Notes: generated from the letters alone by a model not told the origin. A DNA stretch of 64,000 nt from an uncultured Erwinia sp. (GCA_946221915.1 CAMIKG010000001.1:1-64000), one strand, 5' to 3'. Numbered from the stretch's first letter, positions 8,454 through 17,490 are shown. A program made the numbers and translations.

Positions 8454-9257
8454 TTAGCGGCTGGCGGCTTTGAGGGAACTGACCAACGTGTGCAGTTCTG
8501 CCAGCAGCGCCTGCGGATTGGCCTGATGCTGCTCAATAATTTTGACAATCGCCGAGCCGGAAATGGCGCCCGCCGCGCCGGAGGCAATCGCTTCTTTCAC
8601 CTGCGCCGGTTCGGAGATGCCAAAGCCCTGCAGCGGCGGCGCTGCATGGTACTCGCGCAGCTTATCCACCAGATGTTTCAGCGGCAGGCTGGCGCGTTTC
8701 TCGGCGCCGGTCACACCGGCACGTGACAGCAGATAAGTATAACCGCGGCCATGCGAGGCGATTTCACGCAGCAGATCATCATCAGCGTTCGGCGGGCAGA
8801 TAAAGATCGGCGCGATATTGTGGCGCAGCGCAGCCTGACGGAACGGCGCCGACTCCTCCAGCGGCACATCGGCGACCAGCACCGAATCGACCCCCACCTG
8901 CGCGCAGCGCGCATAGAAATTATCGATACCACCGGAGAACACCAGGTTGGCGTACATCAGCAGGCCAATCGGTAAATCCGGGTATTTCTGGCGAATGGTG
9001 GCCAGCATCTCGAAGCACTGCGCTGGCGTGACCCCCGCAGAAAAGGCGCGCAGGTTAGCGCCCTGAATGGTCGGACCGTCCGCCAGCGGATCGGAGAAGG
9101 GGATACCCAGCTCCAGCGCATCAGCGCCCGCGGCGACGAGGGTATCGATAATCTGCAGTGACACTTCCGGTGACGGATCGCCCAGCGTGACAAAGGGGAC
9201 GAAGGCGCCTTCTTTCGCTGCGTCCAGACGTTTAAACAGCTGCTGATAACGTTCCAT
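8454..9257 (-). CDS. trpA: Tryptophan synthase alpha subunit
   Basis: Cleaves indole-3-glycerol phosphate to indole and glyceraldehyde 3-phosphate; indole is channelled to the beta subunit. The 267-residue TIM barrel shows the catalytic Glu in LELGIPFSDPLADGP and the phosphate-binding segment near GAAGAISGSAIVK. The start codon overlaps the trpB stop by one base (TGATG), giving translational coupling. Last gene of the trp operon. Confidence 0.98.
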   Translation of the reverse strand: MERYQQLFKRLDAAKEGAFVPFVTLGDPSPEVSLQIIDTLVAAGADALELGIPFSDPLADGPTIQGANLRAFSAGVTPAQCFEMLATIRQKYPDLPIGLLMYANLVFSGGIDNFYARCAQVGVDSVLVADVPLEESAPFRQAALRHNIAPIFICPPNADDDLLREIASHGRGYTYLLSRAGVTGAEKRASLPLKHLVDKLREYHAAPPLQGFGISEPAQVKEAIASGAAGAISGSAIVKIIEQHQANPQALLAELHTLVSSLKAASR

Positions 9258-10447
9258 CAGATCTCTCCCTTCGCTTTCAGAATGTCATGGACGGTGAAAA
9301 TATCTTTGTCGCCGCGTCCGGAGAGGTTGACCACCAGCAGCTGCTCTTTGTCCGGGTTCTCACGGATCATCTTCAGTGCATATGCCAGCGCATGGGAAGA
9401 TTCCAGGGCAGGAATGATCCCTTCGGCGCGACACAGCGTTTTAAAGGCGTCCAGCGCTTCGTCATCGGTAATCGATACATAGTCAGCGCGGCCAATGCTG
9501 TTGAGATACGCATGTTGCGGACCCACTGACGGGAAGTCGAGACCGGCAGAGATGGAGTAGGACTCTTCAATCTGACCATCTTCGGTCTGCATCATTGGCG
9601 CTTTCATACCGAAATAGATGCCGACGCGGCCATGCTTCAGCGGTGCACCGTGCTCGCCGCTTTCAATACCGTGGCCTGCAGGTTCAACGCCAATCAGCCC
9701 GACCGTGGTGTCATCGATAAAATCAGCGAACATGCCAATCGCATTGGAGCCACCGCCGACGCAGGCCAGTACCGCATCCGGCAGACGGCCTTCGCGTTCG
9801 AGGATCTGCGCTTTGGTCTCTTCGCCGATCATGCGCTGGAATTCACGCACAATGGTTGGATAAGGGTGCGGACCCGCTGCGGTGCCCAGCATATAGTGAG
9901 CCGTCTCGTAGCTGCCTGACCAGTCGCGCAGCGCCTCGTTACAGGCGTCTTTCAGCGTGGAAGAGCCACTGTGCACCGGGATCACTTCCGCACCCATCAG
10001 GCGCATACGGAACACGTTTGGCGACTGGCGTTCGATATCTTTTGCGCCCATGTAGATGCGGCATTTCAGTCCCAGCAGGGCGCTGGCGAGTGCAGACGCG
10101 ACACCGTGCTGACCGGCGCCGGTCTCAGCGATAATCTCGTTCTTGCCCATGCGTTTTGCCAGCAGCGCCTGGCCCAGCACCTGGTTAGTCTTGTGCGCGC
10201 CGCCGTGCAGCAGGTCTTCACGCTTCAGGTACAGACGCGTCTTCGTGCCTTTGGTCAGATTTTCGCACAGGGTCAGCGCGGTAGGCCGTCCGGCATAGTT
10301 TTTCAGCAGGTCGGTAAACTGCGCCTGGAATTCAGGATCGCGCTGTGCGCTGACAAACGCCTCTTCCAGCTGGCGCAGGGCAGGCATCAGAATCTGCGGC
10401 ACATACATGCCACCAAATTCACCAAAATAGGGGTTCAGTAACGTCAT
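9257..10447 (-). CDS. trpB: Tryptophan synthase beta subunit
   Basis: PLP enzyme that condenses indole with serine to give tryptophan. The 396 residues include the Schiff-base lysine in HGGAHKTNQ (about residue 86), the GGGSNAIG phosphate-binding loop near residue 230 and ETGAGQHGVA. Length fits the enterobacterial family. Separated from trpCF by 45 bases with no obvious terminator and overlapping trpA by one base. Confidence 0.98.
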   Translation of the reverse strand: MTLLNPYFGEFGGMYVPQILMPALRQLEEAFVSAQRDPEFQAQFTDLLKNYAGRPTALTLCENLTKGTKTRLYLKREDLLHGGAHKTNQVLGQALLAKRMGKNEIIAETGAGQHGVASALASALLGLKCRIYMGAKDIERQSPNVFRMRLMGAEVIPVHSGSSTLKDACNEALRDWSGSYETAHYMLGTAAGPHPYPTIVREFQRMIGEETKAQILEREGRLPDAVLACVGGGSNAIGMFADFIDDTTVGLIGVEPAGHGIESGEHGAPLKHGRVGIYFGMKAPMMQTEDGQIEESYSISAGLDFPSVGPQHAYLNSIGRADYVSITDDEALDAFKTLCRAEGIIPALESSHALAYALKMIRENPDKEQLLVVNLSGRGDKDIFTVHDILKAKGEI

Positions 10448-10492
10448 CTTTTTTCTCTTCTGTTATCGGGTTTCGGCCAGGCCGAACCGCAA

Positions 10493-11854
10493 TTAATAGG
10501 CGCGTAACGTACGGAATACGGCGGCGATTTTGTCACTGTCTTTGACGCCCGGTGCACTTTCCACGCCGGAATTAAAGTCGAGACCAGCGCAACCCAGCTG
10601 CGCCGCGGCGACACAGTTATCCGCGCCTAATCCGCCCGCCAGCAGCACATTGTCCAGTGGCTGGTCCTGCAGCAGTGACCAGTCAAAGCGCTGGCCGCTG
10701 CCGCCCTGACCGTTATCGAACACATAACGGTCGATATGCTGCCAGTCGCGCGCTGGCAGCGTATTTTGCACACTCAGCGCTTTCCAGATATTCACTGCCG
10801 CAGGCAGCTGCGCGCGCAGGGTATCGACATACGCCTGATCTTCGTCACCGTGCAGCTGAACCGCATGCAAGGCAAGGTTTTGTGCAGTTGTGACAACGTC
10901 ACCGATGGCGGCATTGCGGAACACGCCAACATATTTCAGCGGCGCGGCGGCGATCACCTCGCCTGCCTGCTTCAGGTCAATCTGGCGCGGTGAACCTGCG
11001 GCAAAAATCAGTCCGCCATAATTGGCGCCAGCGGCATGCGCAGCGGCGGCATCCTGCGGGCGGGTGAGGCCGCACACTTTGTTATCACCCAGCAGCACGC
11101 GGCGTACGGCAGCATTCAAATCATTTTCTGACATCAGCGCAGAGCCAATCAGGAAGCCATTGGCAAAGTGGCTCAGTTCGCGCACCTGCGCGTAACTGTT
11201 AATCCCCGACTCGCTGATGACGGTAACGCCATGGCTGAGGCGCGGCGCCAGCTGGCGCGTGCGGTTCAGATCAATCGACAGGTCTCGCAGATCGCGGTTA
11301 TTGATACCGACCACTCTGGCTTCCAGCGCGATGGCGCGCTCCAGCTCTTCTTCGTTGCTGACTTCGGTCAGCACGCCCATATTCAGGCTGTGCGCCACGG
11401 CCGCCAGCTGACGATACTGGTCATCATCCAGCACGGACAGCATCAGCAGAATCGCATCACCCTGATAGTGACGGGCGAGATAAATCTGGTACGGGTCGAT
11501 GATAAAGTCTTTGCACAGCACCGGCTGAGTGATTGCGGCGCTGACCAGCGGCAGAAAATCAAAACTGCCGTGGAAATATTTTTCGTCGGTTAATACTGAC
11601 ACCGCCGAGGCGTAGCGGGTGTAGACTCCGGCAATCGCCGCCGGATCGAAATCCTCACGGATCACGCCTTTCGATGGCGATGCTTTTTTGCATTCGAGGA
11701 TAAACACCGTATGTGCGCCGCTCAGCGCATCATAAAAGTTACGGCTGGCTGGCACGATGTCATTCTGAAAGCCTGCCAGCGGCTGCTGTGCTTTACGTGC
11801 TGCCACCCAGACCGCTTTATCCTGAACAATTTTGTGAAGTACGGTTTCCTGCAT
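10493..11854 (-). CDS. trpC: Indole-3-glycerol phosphate synthase / phosphoribosylanthranilate isomerase (bifunctional)
   Basis: Bifunctional TrpC-TrpF fusion of 453 residues catalysing the isomerisation of phosphoribosylanthranilate and ring closure to indoleglycerol phosphate. The N-terminal barrel has ECKKASPSKG and ESGINSYAQV; the C-terminal barrel from about residue 255 has KVCGLTRPQDA and VQLHGDED. An in-frame ATG two codons upstream (11860) is less likely than 11854, which yields the familiar MQETVLHKIVQDKA. Only 2 bases separate it from the trpD stop. Confidence 0.97.
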   Translation of the reverse strand: MQETVLHKIVQDKAVWVAARKAQQPLAGFQNDIVPASRNFYDALSGAHTVFILECKKASPSKGVIREDFDPAAIAGVYTRYASAVSVLTDEKYFHGSFDFLPLVSAAITQPVLCKDFIIDPYQIYLARHYQGDAILLMLSVLDDDQYRQLAAVAHSLNMGVLTEVSNEEELERAIALEARVVGINNRDLRDLSIDLNRTRQLAPRLSHGVTVISESGINSYAQVRELSHFANGFLIGSALMSENDLNAAVRRVLLGDNKVCGLTRPQDAAAAHAAGANYGGLIFAAGSPRQIDLKQAGEVIAAAPLKYVGVFRNAAIGDVVTTAQNLALHAVQLHGDEDQAYVDTLRAQLPAAVNIWKALSVQNTLPARDWQHIDRYVFDNGQGGSGQRFDWSLLQDQPLDNVLLAGGLGADNCVAAAQLGCAGLDFNSGVESAPGVKDSDKIAAVFRTLRAY

Positions 11855-11856
11855 GA

Positions 11857-12855
11857 TCATCCTCTCGCTGCCAGTGCGACCACACGTTCCCAGGCCTGAC
11901 CGCTACGGATAGCCTGCAACGCGCGCTGCGCATTCTCGCGTAAATCTTCCTGTCCAAATACTTTCATCAGCATAGCGACGTTGACCGCCACCGCCTCTTC
12001 GTGGGCGCGCTCGCCCTTACCCTGGAGTAATCGCGTCAGAATGTCACGGTTTTCTTCCGGCGTACCGCCTGCCAGCGCCTCTTTCGGCTGGAAGCCGAAA
12101 CCGAAATCCTCCGGCGTCAGCGGATAGCTGGTGATTTCGCCGTCGCGCAGCTCTGCGACCTGAGTGACGCTGTGCAGCGCCACTTCATCCATGCCGCCGC
12201 CGTGTACCACTGCCGCACGCTGGTAACCAAGCACTTTCAGCGTCTGGGCAATCGGCAGCACCAGCTCAGGACTGTAGACGCCAATCACCGCCAGCGGTGG
12301 ACGCGCCGGGTTAATCAGCGGCCCCAGCACGTTAAACAGGGTGCGTGTTTTCAGCTGCTGGCGCACCGGCATCGCATGGCGGAAACCGCTGTGATACTGC
12401 GGGGCAAACAGGAAGCAGACATTCAGGTCGTCCAGCGCCTGGCGCGCCTGCTCAGCCGGTAAATCCAGTTTGATGCCAAATGCCGCCAGCAGATCGGATG
12501 AACCTGATTTGCTGGAGACGCTGCGGTTGCCATGTTTGGCGACTTTCAGGCCGCAGCTGGCGGCGACAAACGCGCTGGTGGTGGAGATATTAATGCTGTT
12601 GCTGCCATCGCCACCGGTGCCGACGATATCGGCAAACACATAGTCCGGACGTGGAAAGGGTTTGGCATCTTCCAGCAACGCGCTGGCGGCGCCGGCGATC
12701 TCTTCCGGGCGTTCGCCGCGCACTTTCATAGCAGTCAGCGCGGCCGCCAGCTGAGTGGGTTCCAGCTGACCGGTGATAATGGCTGAAAACAGCTGGTGGC
12801 TCTCCGCCTGGCTGAGAATTTCCGCCTGATAAAGTTTTTCCAGAATGTTTTGCAT
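11857..12855 (-). CDS. trpD: Anthranilate phosphoribosyltransferase (free-standing)
   Basis: Transfers phosphoribose from PRPP to anthranilate. The 332-residue protein shows GTGGDGSNSINIST for PRPP/Mg binding and KHGNRSVSSKSGSSDLL. In E. coli this activity is the C-terminal half of a TrpGD fusion; here the gene has its own ATG, one base after the trpG stop, and its own AGGAG site inside the 3' end of trpG. Translational coupling therefore replaces covalent fusion. Confidence 0.97.
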   Translation of the reverse strand: MQNILEKLYQAEILSQAESHQLFSAIITGQLEPTQLAAALTAMKVRGERPEEIAGAASALLEDAKPFPRPDYVFADIVGTGGDGSNSINISTTSAFVAASCGLKVAKHGNRSVSSKSGSSDLLAAFGIKLDLPAEQARQALDDLNVCFLFAPQYHSGFRHAMPVRQQLKTRTLFNVLGPLINPARPPLAVIGVYSPELVLPIAQTLKVLGYQRAAVVHGGGMDEVALHSVTQVAELRDGEITSYPLTPEDFGFGFQPKEALAGGTPEENRDILTRLLQGKGERAHEEAVAVNVAMLMKVFGQEDLRENAQRALQAIRSGQAWERVVALAARG

Positions 12856-12856
12856 C

Positions 12857-13450
12857 TTATTCTCCTGATGATTCCGCCAGCGCCCAGGCAAGGGTCTGTT
12901 CCAGCAGACGTGCGCCCTGGGTGGTAAGAATGGATTCGGGATGGAACTGGAAGCCGCAGACGCGATGGGCGTCGTGGCGTACCGCCATCACCATGCCGTT
13001 GTAGCTGGCGTTAATCGTTAATTCCGCTGGCGTCTGGCTCCCCACCAGTGAGTGGTAGCGCGCCACCGGCAGCAGGTCAGGCAGACCGGCAAACATCGCT
13101 TCGCCGTCATGGCTGATGGCGGAGGCTTTGCCGTGCAGGATTTCACCCGCCTGGCCGACATGACCACCATAGGCTTCGATAATCGCCTGATGGCCGAGGC
13201 AGATACCGATAATCGGCAGTTCGCCGCGCAGACGTTGCAGCAGTTCCGGCATGCAGCCCGCTTCGGACGGCGCGCCCGGGCCTGGCGACAGCATCAGCAC
13301 CGGATTATCCATGCTGTGCAGACGTTCGATCAGCGTATCCGCTGGCACGGTATTGCGGTAAATCACCACGTTATGGCCAAAGGCGCGTAACTGGTCGACG
13401 AGGTTGTAGGTAAAGGAATCGATATTGTCGAGCAGCAGGATATCGGCCAT
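12857..13450 (-). CDS. trpG: Anthranilate synthase component II (glutamine amidotransferase, free-standing)
   Basis: Supplies ammonia from glutamine to TrpE. The 197-residue class I amidotransferase carries the nucleophile in GICLGHQAI and the His/Glu pair in FQFHPESIL. The protein ends in ALAESSGE, exactly where the E. coli protein continues into TrpD, so this is a natural split form rather than a frameshifted fusion: both halves have complete ends and ribosome-binding signals. The start overlaps the trpE stop by one base. Confidence 0.97.
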   Translation of the reverse strand: MADILLLDNIDSFTYNLVDQLRAFGHNVVIYRNTVPADTLIERLHSMDNPVLMLSPGPGAPSEAGCMPELLQRLRGELPIIGICLGHQAIIEAYGGHVGQAGEILHGKASAISHDGEAMFAGLPDLLPVARYHSLVGSQTPAELTINASYNGMVMAVRHDAHRVCGFQFHPESILTTQGARLLEQTLAWALAESSGE

Positions 13451-15012
13451 CAGAAAATCTCCTTGCAGTGGTGAGCGGTGGCGATGGCACGCAGTACAGC
13501 GCGCGCTTTGTTACGGCTTTCATCCGCTTCAGCCTGAGGATTTGAGTCGAGCACCACGCCCGCGCCAGCCTGCACTGTCGCCACGCCATCTTCGACATAC
13601 GCGGAACGGATAACGATGCAGGTATCAAGATCGCCGTGCGCGGTGAAGTAGCCCACTGCGCCGCCGTAGCTGCCGCGACGCGTGCCTTCCGCGCCAGCAA
13701 TCAGCTGCATCGCACGCACTTTTGGCGCACCGCTCAGCGTGCCCATGTTCATACAGGCGCGGTAGGCGTGCAGCACATCGAGGTCGCCACGCAGTTTGCC
13801 CACCACGCGCGAGACCAGGTGCATCACGAAGGAGTAGCGGTCGACTTTCGTCAGGTCGGCGACATAACGGCTGCCGGGTTCGCAGATGCGCGCCAGGTCA
13901 TTACGCGCCAGGTCGACCAGCATCAGATGTTCCGCCAGCTCTTTGTGATCGGTACGCATTTCCAGCTCGATACGGCTGTCGAGATCGCGATCCAGTGAAC
14001 CATCGGCGTGGCGGCCGCGCGGGCGGGTGCCGGCGATCGGGTAAATTTCAATCTGACGGTCGCTGGCGCTGTATTTCAGCGAGCTTTCCGGTGACGCGCC
14101 GAACAGGGTGAAATCCTGATCCTGCATAAAGAACATATACGGGCTGGGATTGCTGGTTTTCAGCGTGTCATAGGCCGCCAGCGGCGACGGGCAGGGCAGT
14201 GAGAAGCGGCGTGACGGCACCACCTGGAAAATTTCGCCAATGCGAATCGCTTCCTGCATCTGGCGCACAATCGCGCAATACTCTTCGTCACTCTGGTTGC
14301 AGCTGAGTTTCATATCCGCAACCTGCTGTACCGGCAATGGCGGCGCGGGCTGCAGCATCTGGGCGTGCAGCTGCTCGATACGGCGCTGCAGACGCTGGAA
14401 CTCCGCGGTGGACGGCGCAAACAGGCTGGCCTGCAGCCGTGCGCTGCGGCTCTGGTGGTCAATCACCAGCAGCGTTTCCGCCAGGTAGAAGCAGTAATCG
14501 GGGCAGCGCTGTTGGTTGTTTAGCTCAGGCAACTGTTCGAAACCTGCCACCAGATCATAGGCAAACAGACCGCCGAGCAGCATCGCTTCGCGTTCATCTT
14601 CCGGCGTGTGCACCAGCGTTGGCAGCAGGCGCAATGCATCGAACACCGACAGCGACTGCAGACGGCTGTCTTCATCCTGCAGGGCTTCAGGCTCAGAGAA
14701 GGTTAACTCGCGGCCATCAGGATGCGCTTTGTTGCTAACGCTGGCGGGCAGTGCGGCATCAAGCAATGGCAGCAGCGCGTGGCCGTTGTCGGACAGCGCC
14801 TGAATTGTCACGCGGTTACCCAGCGCAGTGATACGCAGCGCGCTGTCGACGATCAGCAGGCTTTTCAGGTTCTGTTTGCTGTCAATGTCGGCGGATTCAA
14901 GCAGCAGGGTGGCTGGACGAGCGCCACAGAGCTGATGAAACACGGCGGCCGGATCTTCGCGGTAGGGCGCGGTGCCGGTAATCAACTTCAGTGCTGGTTT
15001 CGCGATTGGCAT
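13450..15012 (-). CDS. trpE: Anthranilate synthase component I
   Basis: Converts chorismate to anthranilate using ammonia from TrpG; first committed step of tryptophan synthesis and the target of tryptophan feedback inhibition. The 520-residue protein has the N-terminal LLLESADIDSKQNLKSLL segment containing the inhibitor-binding Ser, and the chorismate-binding block with PIAGTRPRGR and MRTDHKELAEHLMLVDLARND. Length equals the E. coli enzyme. Preceded by an attenuator and leader peptide. Confidence 0.98.
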   Translation of the reverse strand: MPIAKPALKLITGTAPYREDPAAVFHQLCGARPATLLLESADIDSKQNLKSLLIVDSALRITALGNRVTIQALSDNGHALLPLLDAALPASVSNKAHPDGRELTFSEPEALQDEDSRLQSLSVFDALRLLPTLVHTPEDEREAMLLGGLFAYDLVAGFEQLPELNNQQRCPDYCFYLAETLLVIDHQSRSARLQASLFAPSTAEFQRLQRRIEQLHAQMLQPAPPLPVQQVADMKLSCNQSDEEYCAIVRQMQEAIRIGEIFQVVPSRRFSLPCPSPLAAYDTLKTSNPSPYMFFMQDQDFTLFGASPESSLKYSASDRQIEIYPIAGTRPRGRHADGSLDRDLDSRIELEMRTDHKELAEHLMLVDLARNDLARICEPGSRYVADLTKVDRYSFVMHLVSRVVGKLRGDLDVLHAYRACMNMGTLSGAPKVRAMQLIAGAEGTRRGSYGGAVGYFTAHGDLDTCIVIRSAYVEDGVATVQAGAGVVLDSNPQAEADESRNKARAVLRAIATAHHCKEIF

Positions 15013-15042
15013 AATGATTTCTCTGATTTGCTAAATTTCGCT

Positions 15043-15069
15043 CAAAAAAAAGCCCGCACATGGCGGGCT
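15043..15069 (-). terminator. trp attenuator terminator
   Basis: A perfect 7-bp stem (agcccgc / gcgggct) with a 5-base loop, followed on the minus strand by a run of eight T. It lies between the leader peptide and trpE, where the trp operon attenuator is expected. When tryptophan is plentiful the ribosome should allow this hairpin to form and stop transcription. Confidence 0.93.
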
Positions 15070-15108
15070 GGGTATCGGCTAAAAATATGCACGATGACGT
15101 CGCCCTGT

Positions 15109-15159
15109 TCAGGGAGAAGCGCGCCACCAACCATGCAGATTTGTCTGTAAAGCCTTCAT
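15109..15159 (-). CDS. trpL: trp operon leader peptide
   Basis: A 16-codon open frame reading MKALQTNLHGWWRASP, with two adjacent Trp codons at positions 11-12 as in the E. coli leader. It lies between the promoter and the attenuator. Ribosome stalling at the Trp pair under tryptophan starvation would favour the antiterminator structure. Sequence outside the MKA and GWWR parts differs from E. coli, as is usual for leader peptides. Confidence 0.92.
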   Translation of the reverse strand: MKALQTNLHGWWRASP

Positions 15160-15191
15160 ATTATGATACCCGTTGCGTGAACTTGTGTACT

Positions 15192-15220
15192 AGTTAACGG
15201 GTTCGGAGGAAAAATGTCAA
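15192..15220 (-). promoter_or_regulatory. trp promoter with TrpR operator
   Basis: On the minus strand TTGACA (15220-15215) and TTAACT (15197-15192) are separated by 17 bases, the same -35 and -10 boxes as the E. coli trp promoter. The right operator half GTTAACTAGTAC overlapping the -10 is identical to E. coli, whereas the left half (GAACCC) is degenerate. TrpR repression is therefore likely, perhaps weaker. Confidence 0.9.
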
Positions 15221-15291
15221 CACTCTTTTTCCCCCGCCGCACAATTATCGCTATCATACCGTCCTGACTGAATACTGCTTCCGGAGCCCTT

Positions 15292-16164
15292 TTGACTGAC
15301 GCTACGCCCCTCAGCAACTTTCCTTTATACGATCTCCACAGCCACACGCGCGCCTCTGATGGCCTGCTGACGCCGGAACAATTGGTGCAGCGTGCCGTTG
15401 CGATGCGCGTGGGCGTACTGGCGATTACCGATCACGATTCGGTGGACGGCATTGAACCTGCGCGCGCGGCTATCGCGCAGCACCAGCTGCCGCTGCAGCT
15501 GATTAGCGGAGTGGAAATTTCCACGCTGTGGGAGAACCATGAAATTCATATCGTCGGACTGGGAATTGATATTCACCATCCTGACCTGAAGACGTTACTG
15601 CATGAGCAGAGCGATCGGCGTATGGCGCGTGCGCAGCTGATCGCGGAACGGCTGGAAAAAGCGCATATCAGCGGCGCGCTGGAAGGGGCGTTGCGCCTGG
15701 CTGAGGGCGGCGCCATTACCCGTGGTCATTTTGCCCGCTATTTAATTGAGCAGGGCAAAGGCAGCACCATGCAGCAGATTTTTAAAAATTACCTCGCACG
15801 CGGTAAAACCGGTTACGCGCCGCCACAGTGGTGTACAATAGAACAAGCTATTGATGCGATTCATCATTCTGGTGGTCGTGCGGTGCTGGCGCATCCCGGG
15901 CGTTATGATTTGTCCGCCAAGTGGCTGAAACGTCTTATTGCCTGGTTTGCGCAATGTGGCGGTGAAGCGATGGAGGTGGCGCAGTGTCAGCAGGCCCCTC
16001 AGGAGCGCAGCCAGCTGGCGCAGTACGCGCGGGATTATCAACTGGCCGCATCGCAAGGCTCCGATTTTCACCAGCCCTGTCCGTGGATTGAGTTGGGTAA
16101 AAAACTCTGGCTACCGGGCGGCGTTGACGCCATCTGGCAGCGTTATTCCGATATTGCGCAGTAA
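15292..16164 (+). CDS. rnm: RNase AM / 5'-3' exoribonuclease Rnm (PHP family)
   Basis: PHP-domain phosphoesterase (YciV/TrpH) of 290 residues, known in E. coli to trim the 5' ends of rRNAs and to act on 3',5'-nucleotide bisphosphates. Metal-binding motifs are visible: DLHSHTRASDG near residue 14, ITDHDS near 47, GVEIST near 74, HPGRYDLS near 200 and GSDFHQP near 258. Translation appears to start at TTG (15292), which follows a GGAG site. Divergent from trpL and upstream of yciO. Confidence 0.94.
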   Translation: MTDATPLSNFPLYDLHSHTRASDGLLTPEQLVQRAVAMRVGVLAITDHDSVDGIEPARAAIAQHQLPLQLISGVEISTLWENHEIHIVGLGIDIHHPDLKTLLHEQSDRRMARAQLIAERLEKAHISGALEGALRLAEGGAITRGHFARYLIEQGKGSTMQQIFKNYLARGKTGYAPPQWCTIEQAIDAIHHSGGRAVLAHPGRYDLSAKWLKRLIAWFAQCGGEAMEVAQCQQAPQERSQLAQYARDYQLAASQGSDFHQPCPWIELGKKLWLPGGVDAIWQRYSDIAQ

Positions 16165-16197
16165 CCCTCCCGGCGGCAGGGCGACAAGAGGTTTGTT

Positions 16198-16818
16198 ATG
16201 AGTCAATTTTTCTATATTCATCCGGACAATCCGCAACCCCGTCTGATTAAGCAGGCTGTGGAGATGCTGAATAAAGGTGCGGTGATTGTTTATCCTACGG
16301 ATTCCGGTTACGCACTGGGTTGCAAACTGGAAGACAAAAGCGCCATGGAGCGTATTTGCCGCATTCGTCAGCTGGATGGCAATCACAATTTCACGCTGGT
16401 GTGCCGTGATTTGTCTGAGCTGTCGACTTATGCGCATGTGGAGAACAGTGCGTTTCGACTGATCAAAAATAATACGCCAGGTAACTACACGTTTATTCTG
16501 AAGGCCACCAAAGAGGTGCCGCGTCGTTTGATGAGCGAGAAGCGCAAGACCATTGGTCTGCGTGTGCCGTCCAATCCAATCGCGCTGGCGCTGCTGGAGG
16601 CGCTGGATGAGCCGCTAATGTCGACGTCACTGATGCTGCCGGGGAATGATTTTACGGAATCCGATCCAGAGGAAATTCAGGACAGCATTGGTCGTCAGGT
16701 GGATTTGATTATCCACGGCGGTTATTTAGGGCAGCAGCCAACCACGGTGGTTGATCTCACCGAAGATACCCCTGCAGTGGTACGCGCAGGCGTTGGCGAT
16801 GTGACGCCTTTTCAGTAA
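16198..16818 (+). CDS. yciO: YciO, YrdC/Sua5-like protein
   Basis: A 206-residue YrdC-fold protein related to threonylcarbamoyl-AMP synthase, with KGAVIVYPTDSGYALGC at the N-terminus and SLMLPGNDFTESDPEEI in the middle. E. coli YciO has this fold but cannot fully replace TsaC, so its exact role is unsettled. The ATG follows an AAGAGG site, 33 bases after rnm, so the two are probably one transcript. Confidence 0.94.
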   Translation: MSQFFYIHPDNPQPRLIKQAVEMLNKGAVIVYPTDSGYALGCKLEDKSAMERICRIRQLDGNHNFTLVCRDLSELSTYAHVENSAFRLIKNNTPGNYTFILKATKEVPRRLMSEKRKTIGLRVPSNPIALALLEALDEPLMSTSLMLPGNDFTESDPEEIQDSIGRQVDLIIHGGYLGQQPTTVVDLTEDTPAVVRAGVGDVTPFQ

Positions 16819-16827
16819 ACACAACGC

Positions 16828-16852
16828 GGGCCGCGCAATATTGCGGCCCCTA
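16828..16852. terminator. GC-rich hairpin between yciO and the protease gene
   Basis: A stem built from gggccgc and gcggccc with a short AT-rich loop in the 48-base gap between two convergent genes. No T run follows on either strand, so a terminator role is plausible but not secure. Confidence 0.4.
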
Positions 16853-16866
16853 TACGATAGCTCTAC

Positions 16867-17490
16867 TTAAGAGGTGGTTTTCGCCAGCCACTCTTTAAAA
16901 TCAGCGTAAGGAATATACAGAGAAACATCCTTCAGCACGCCTTTATTACGTCTGTTTTTAATCTCTGAGGTATAGCCAACAATCACACCGCCGATAGTCT
17001 CATCGCTATTATATACCGCACCGCCTGACATTCCTTTAACCACACCGGCATTTGATGCCATTGCAACACAGGGACGCTTATTCCATTCGTTGCGAATACC
17101 GGTGCGGGCTAAGTTAATACCTTTGGATTCAACAGGCATAGCGGAGATGAAACTATATCCATACATTTTTATCGGGTCGCCAACATTGCCACTGCGGAAT
17201 TTCGGCAGCGATTTGATATCATTTTTATGATATATAATCGCCAGGTCACAGTAGGGATGGTAGGCCTTAACTTTCTGTACCGAATATTTAGCAACGTGCG
17301 CGGCGGTCAGGCTGTATTCAGGGGTGATAGGGATACTGCTGCCGAGCGTGCCGGCGCCGAGGATCGTGGGGATGCCGGTAAAGTTCATATCTACGCGTTT
17401 CAGGGCTTCGCTGCTGTATTCGTACTTGCCTACAGAGCATCCTGTCAGCAATAGCGCGGCTAAAGCTGGCACAATTGTCAGTTTTTTCAT
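16867..17490 (-). CDS. Trypsin-like serine protease, predicted lipoprotein
   Basis: A 207-residue protein with a lipoprotein signal (MKKLTIVPALAALLLTGC, lipidated Cys18) followed by a compact trypsin-like domain. The triad is readable: His65 in LTAAHVAKY, Asp82 in CDLAIIY and Ser155 in GMSGGAVYN; Cys81 and Cys141 could form a disulfide. Two in-frame start codons lie further upstream, but 17490 gives a clean signal peptide. No PDZ domain is present, unlike DegP/DegQ. Stand-alone gene with long upstream non-coding DNA; function and substrate unknown. Not in this position in E. coli. Confidence 0.82.
   Translation of the reverse strand: MKKLTIVPALAALLLTGCSVGKYEYSSEALKRVDMNFTGIPTILGAGTLGSSIPITPEYSLTAAHVAKYSVQKVKAYHPYCDLAIIYHKNDIKSLPKFRSGNVGDPIKMYGYSFISAMPVESKGINLARTGIRNEWNKRPCVAMASNAGVVKGMSGGAVYNSDETIGGVIVGYTSEIKNRRNKGVLKDVSLYIPYADFKEWLAKTTS

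Noticed and set aside
12853..12860. trpG/trpD junction as a frameshifted TrpGD fusion
   Set aside because: Both proteins have natural ends, trpD has its own ribosome-binding site, and split genes are known in related genera.
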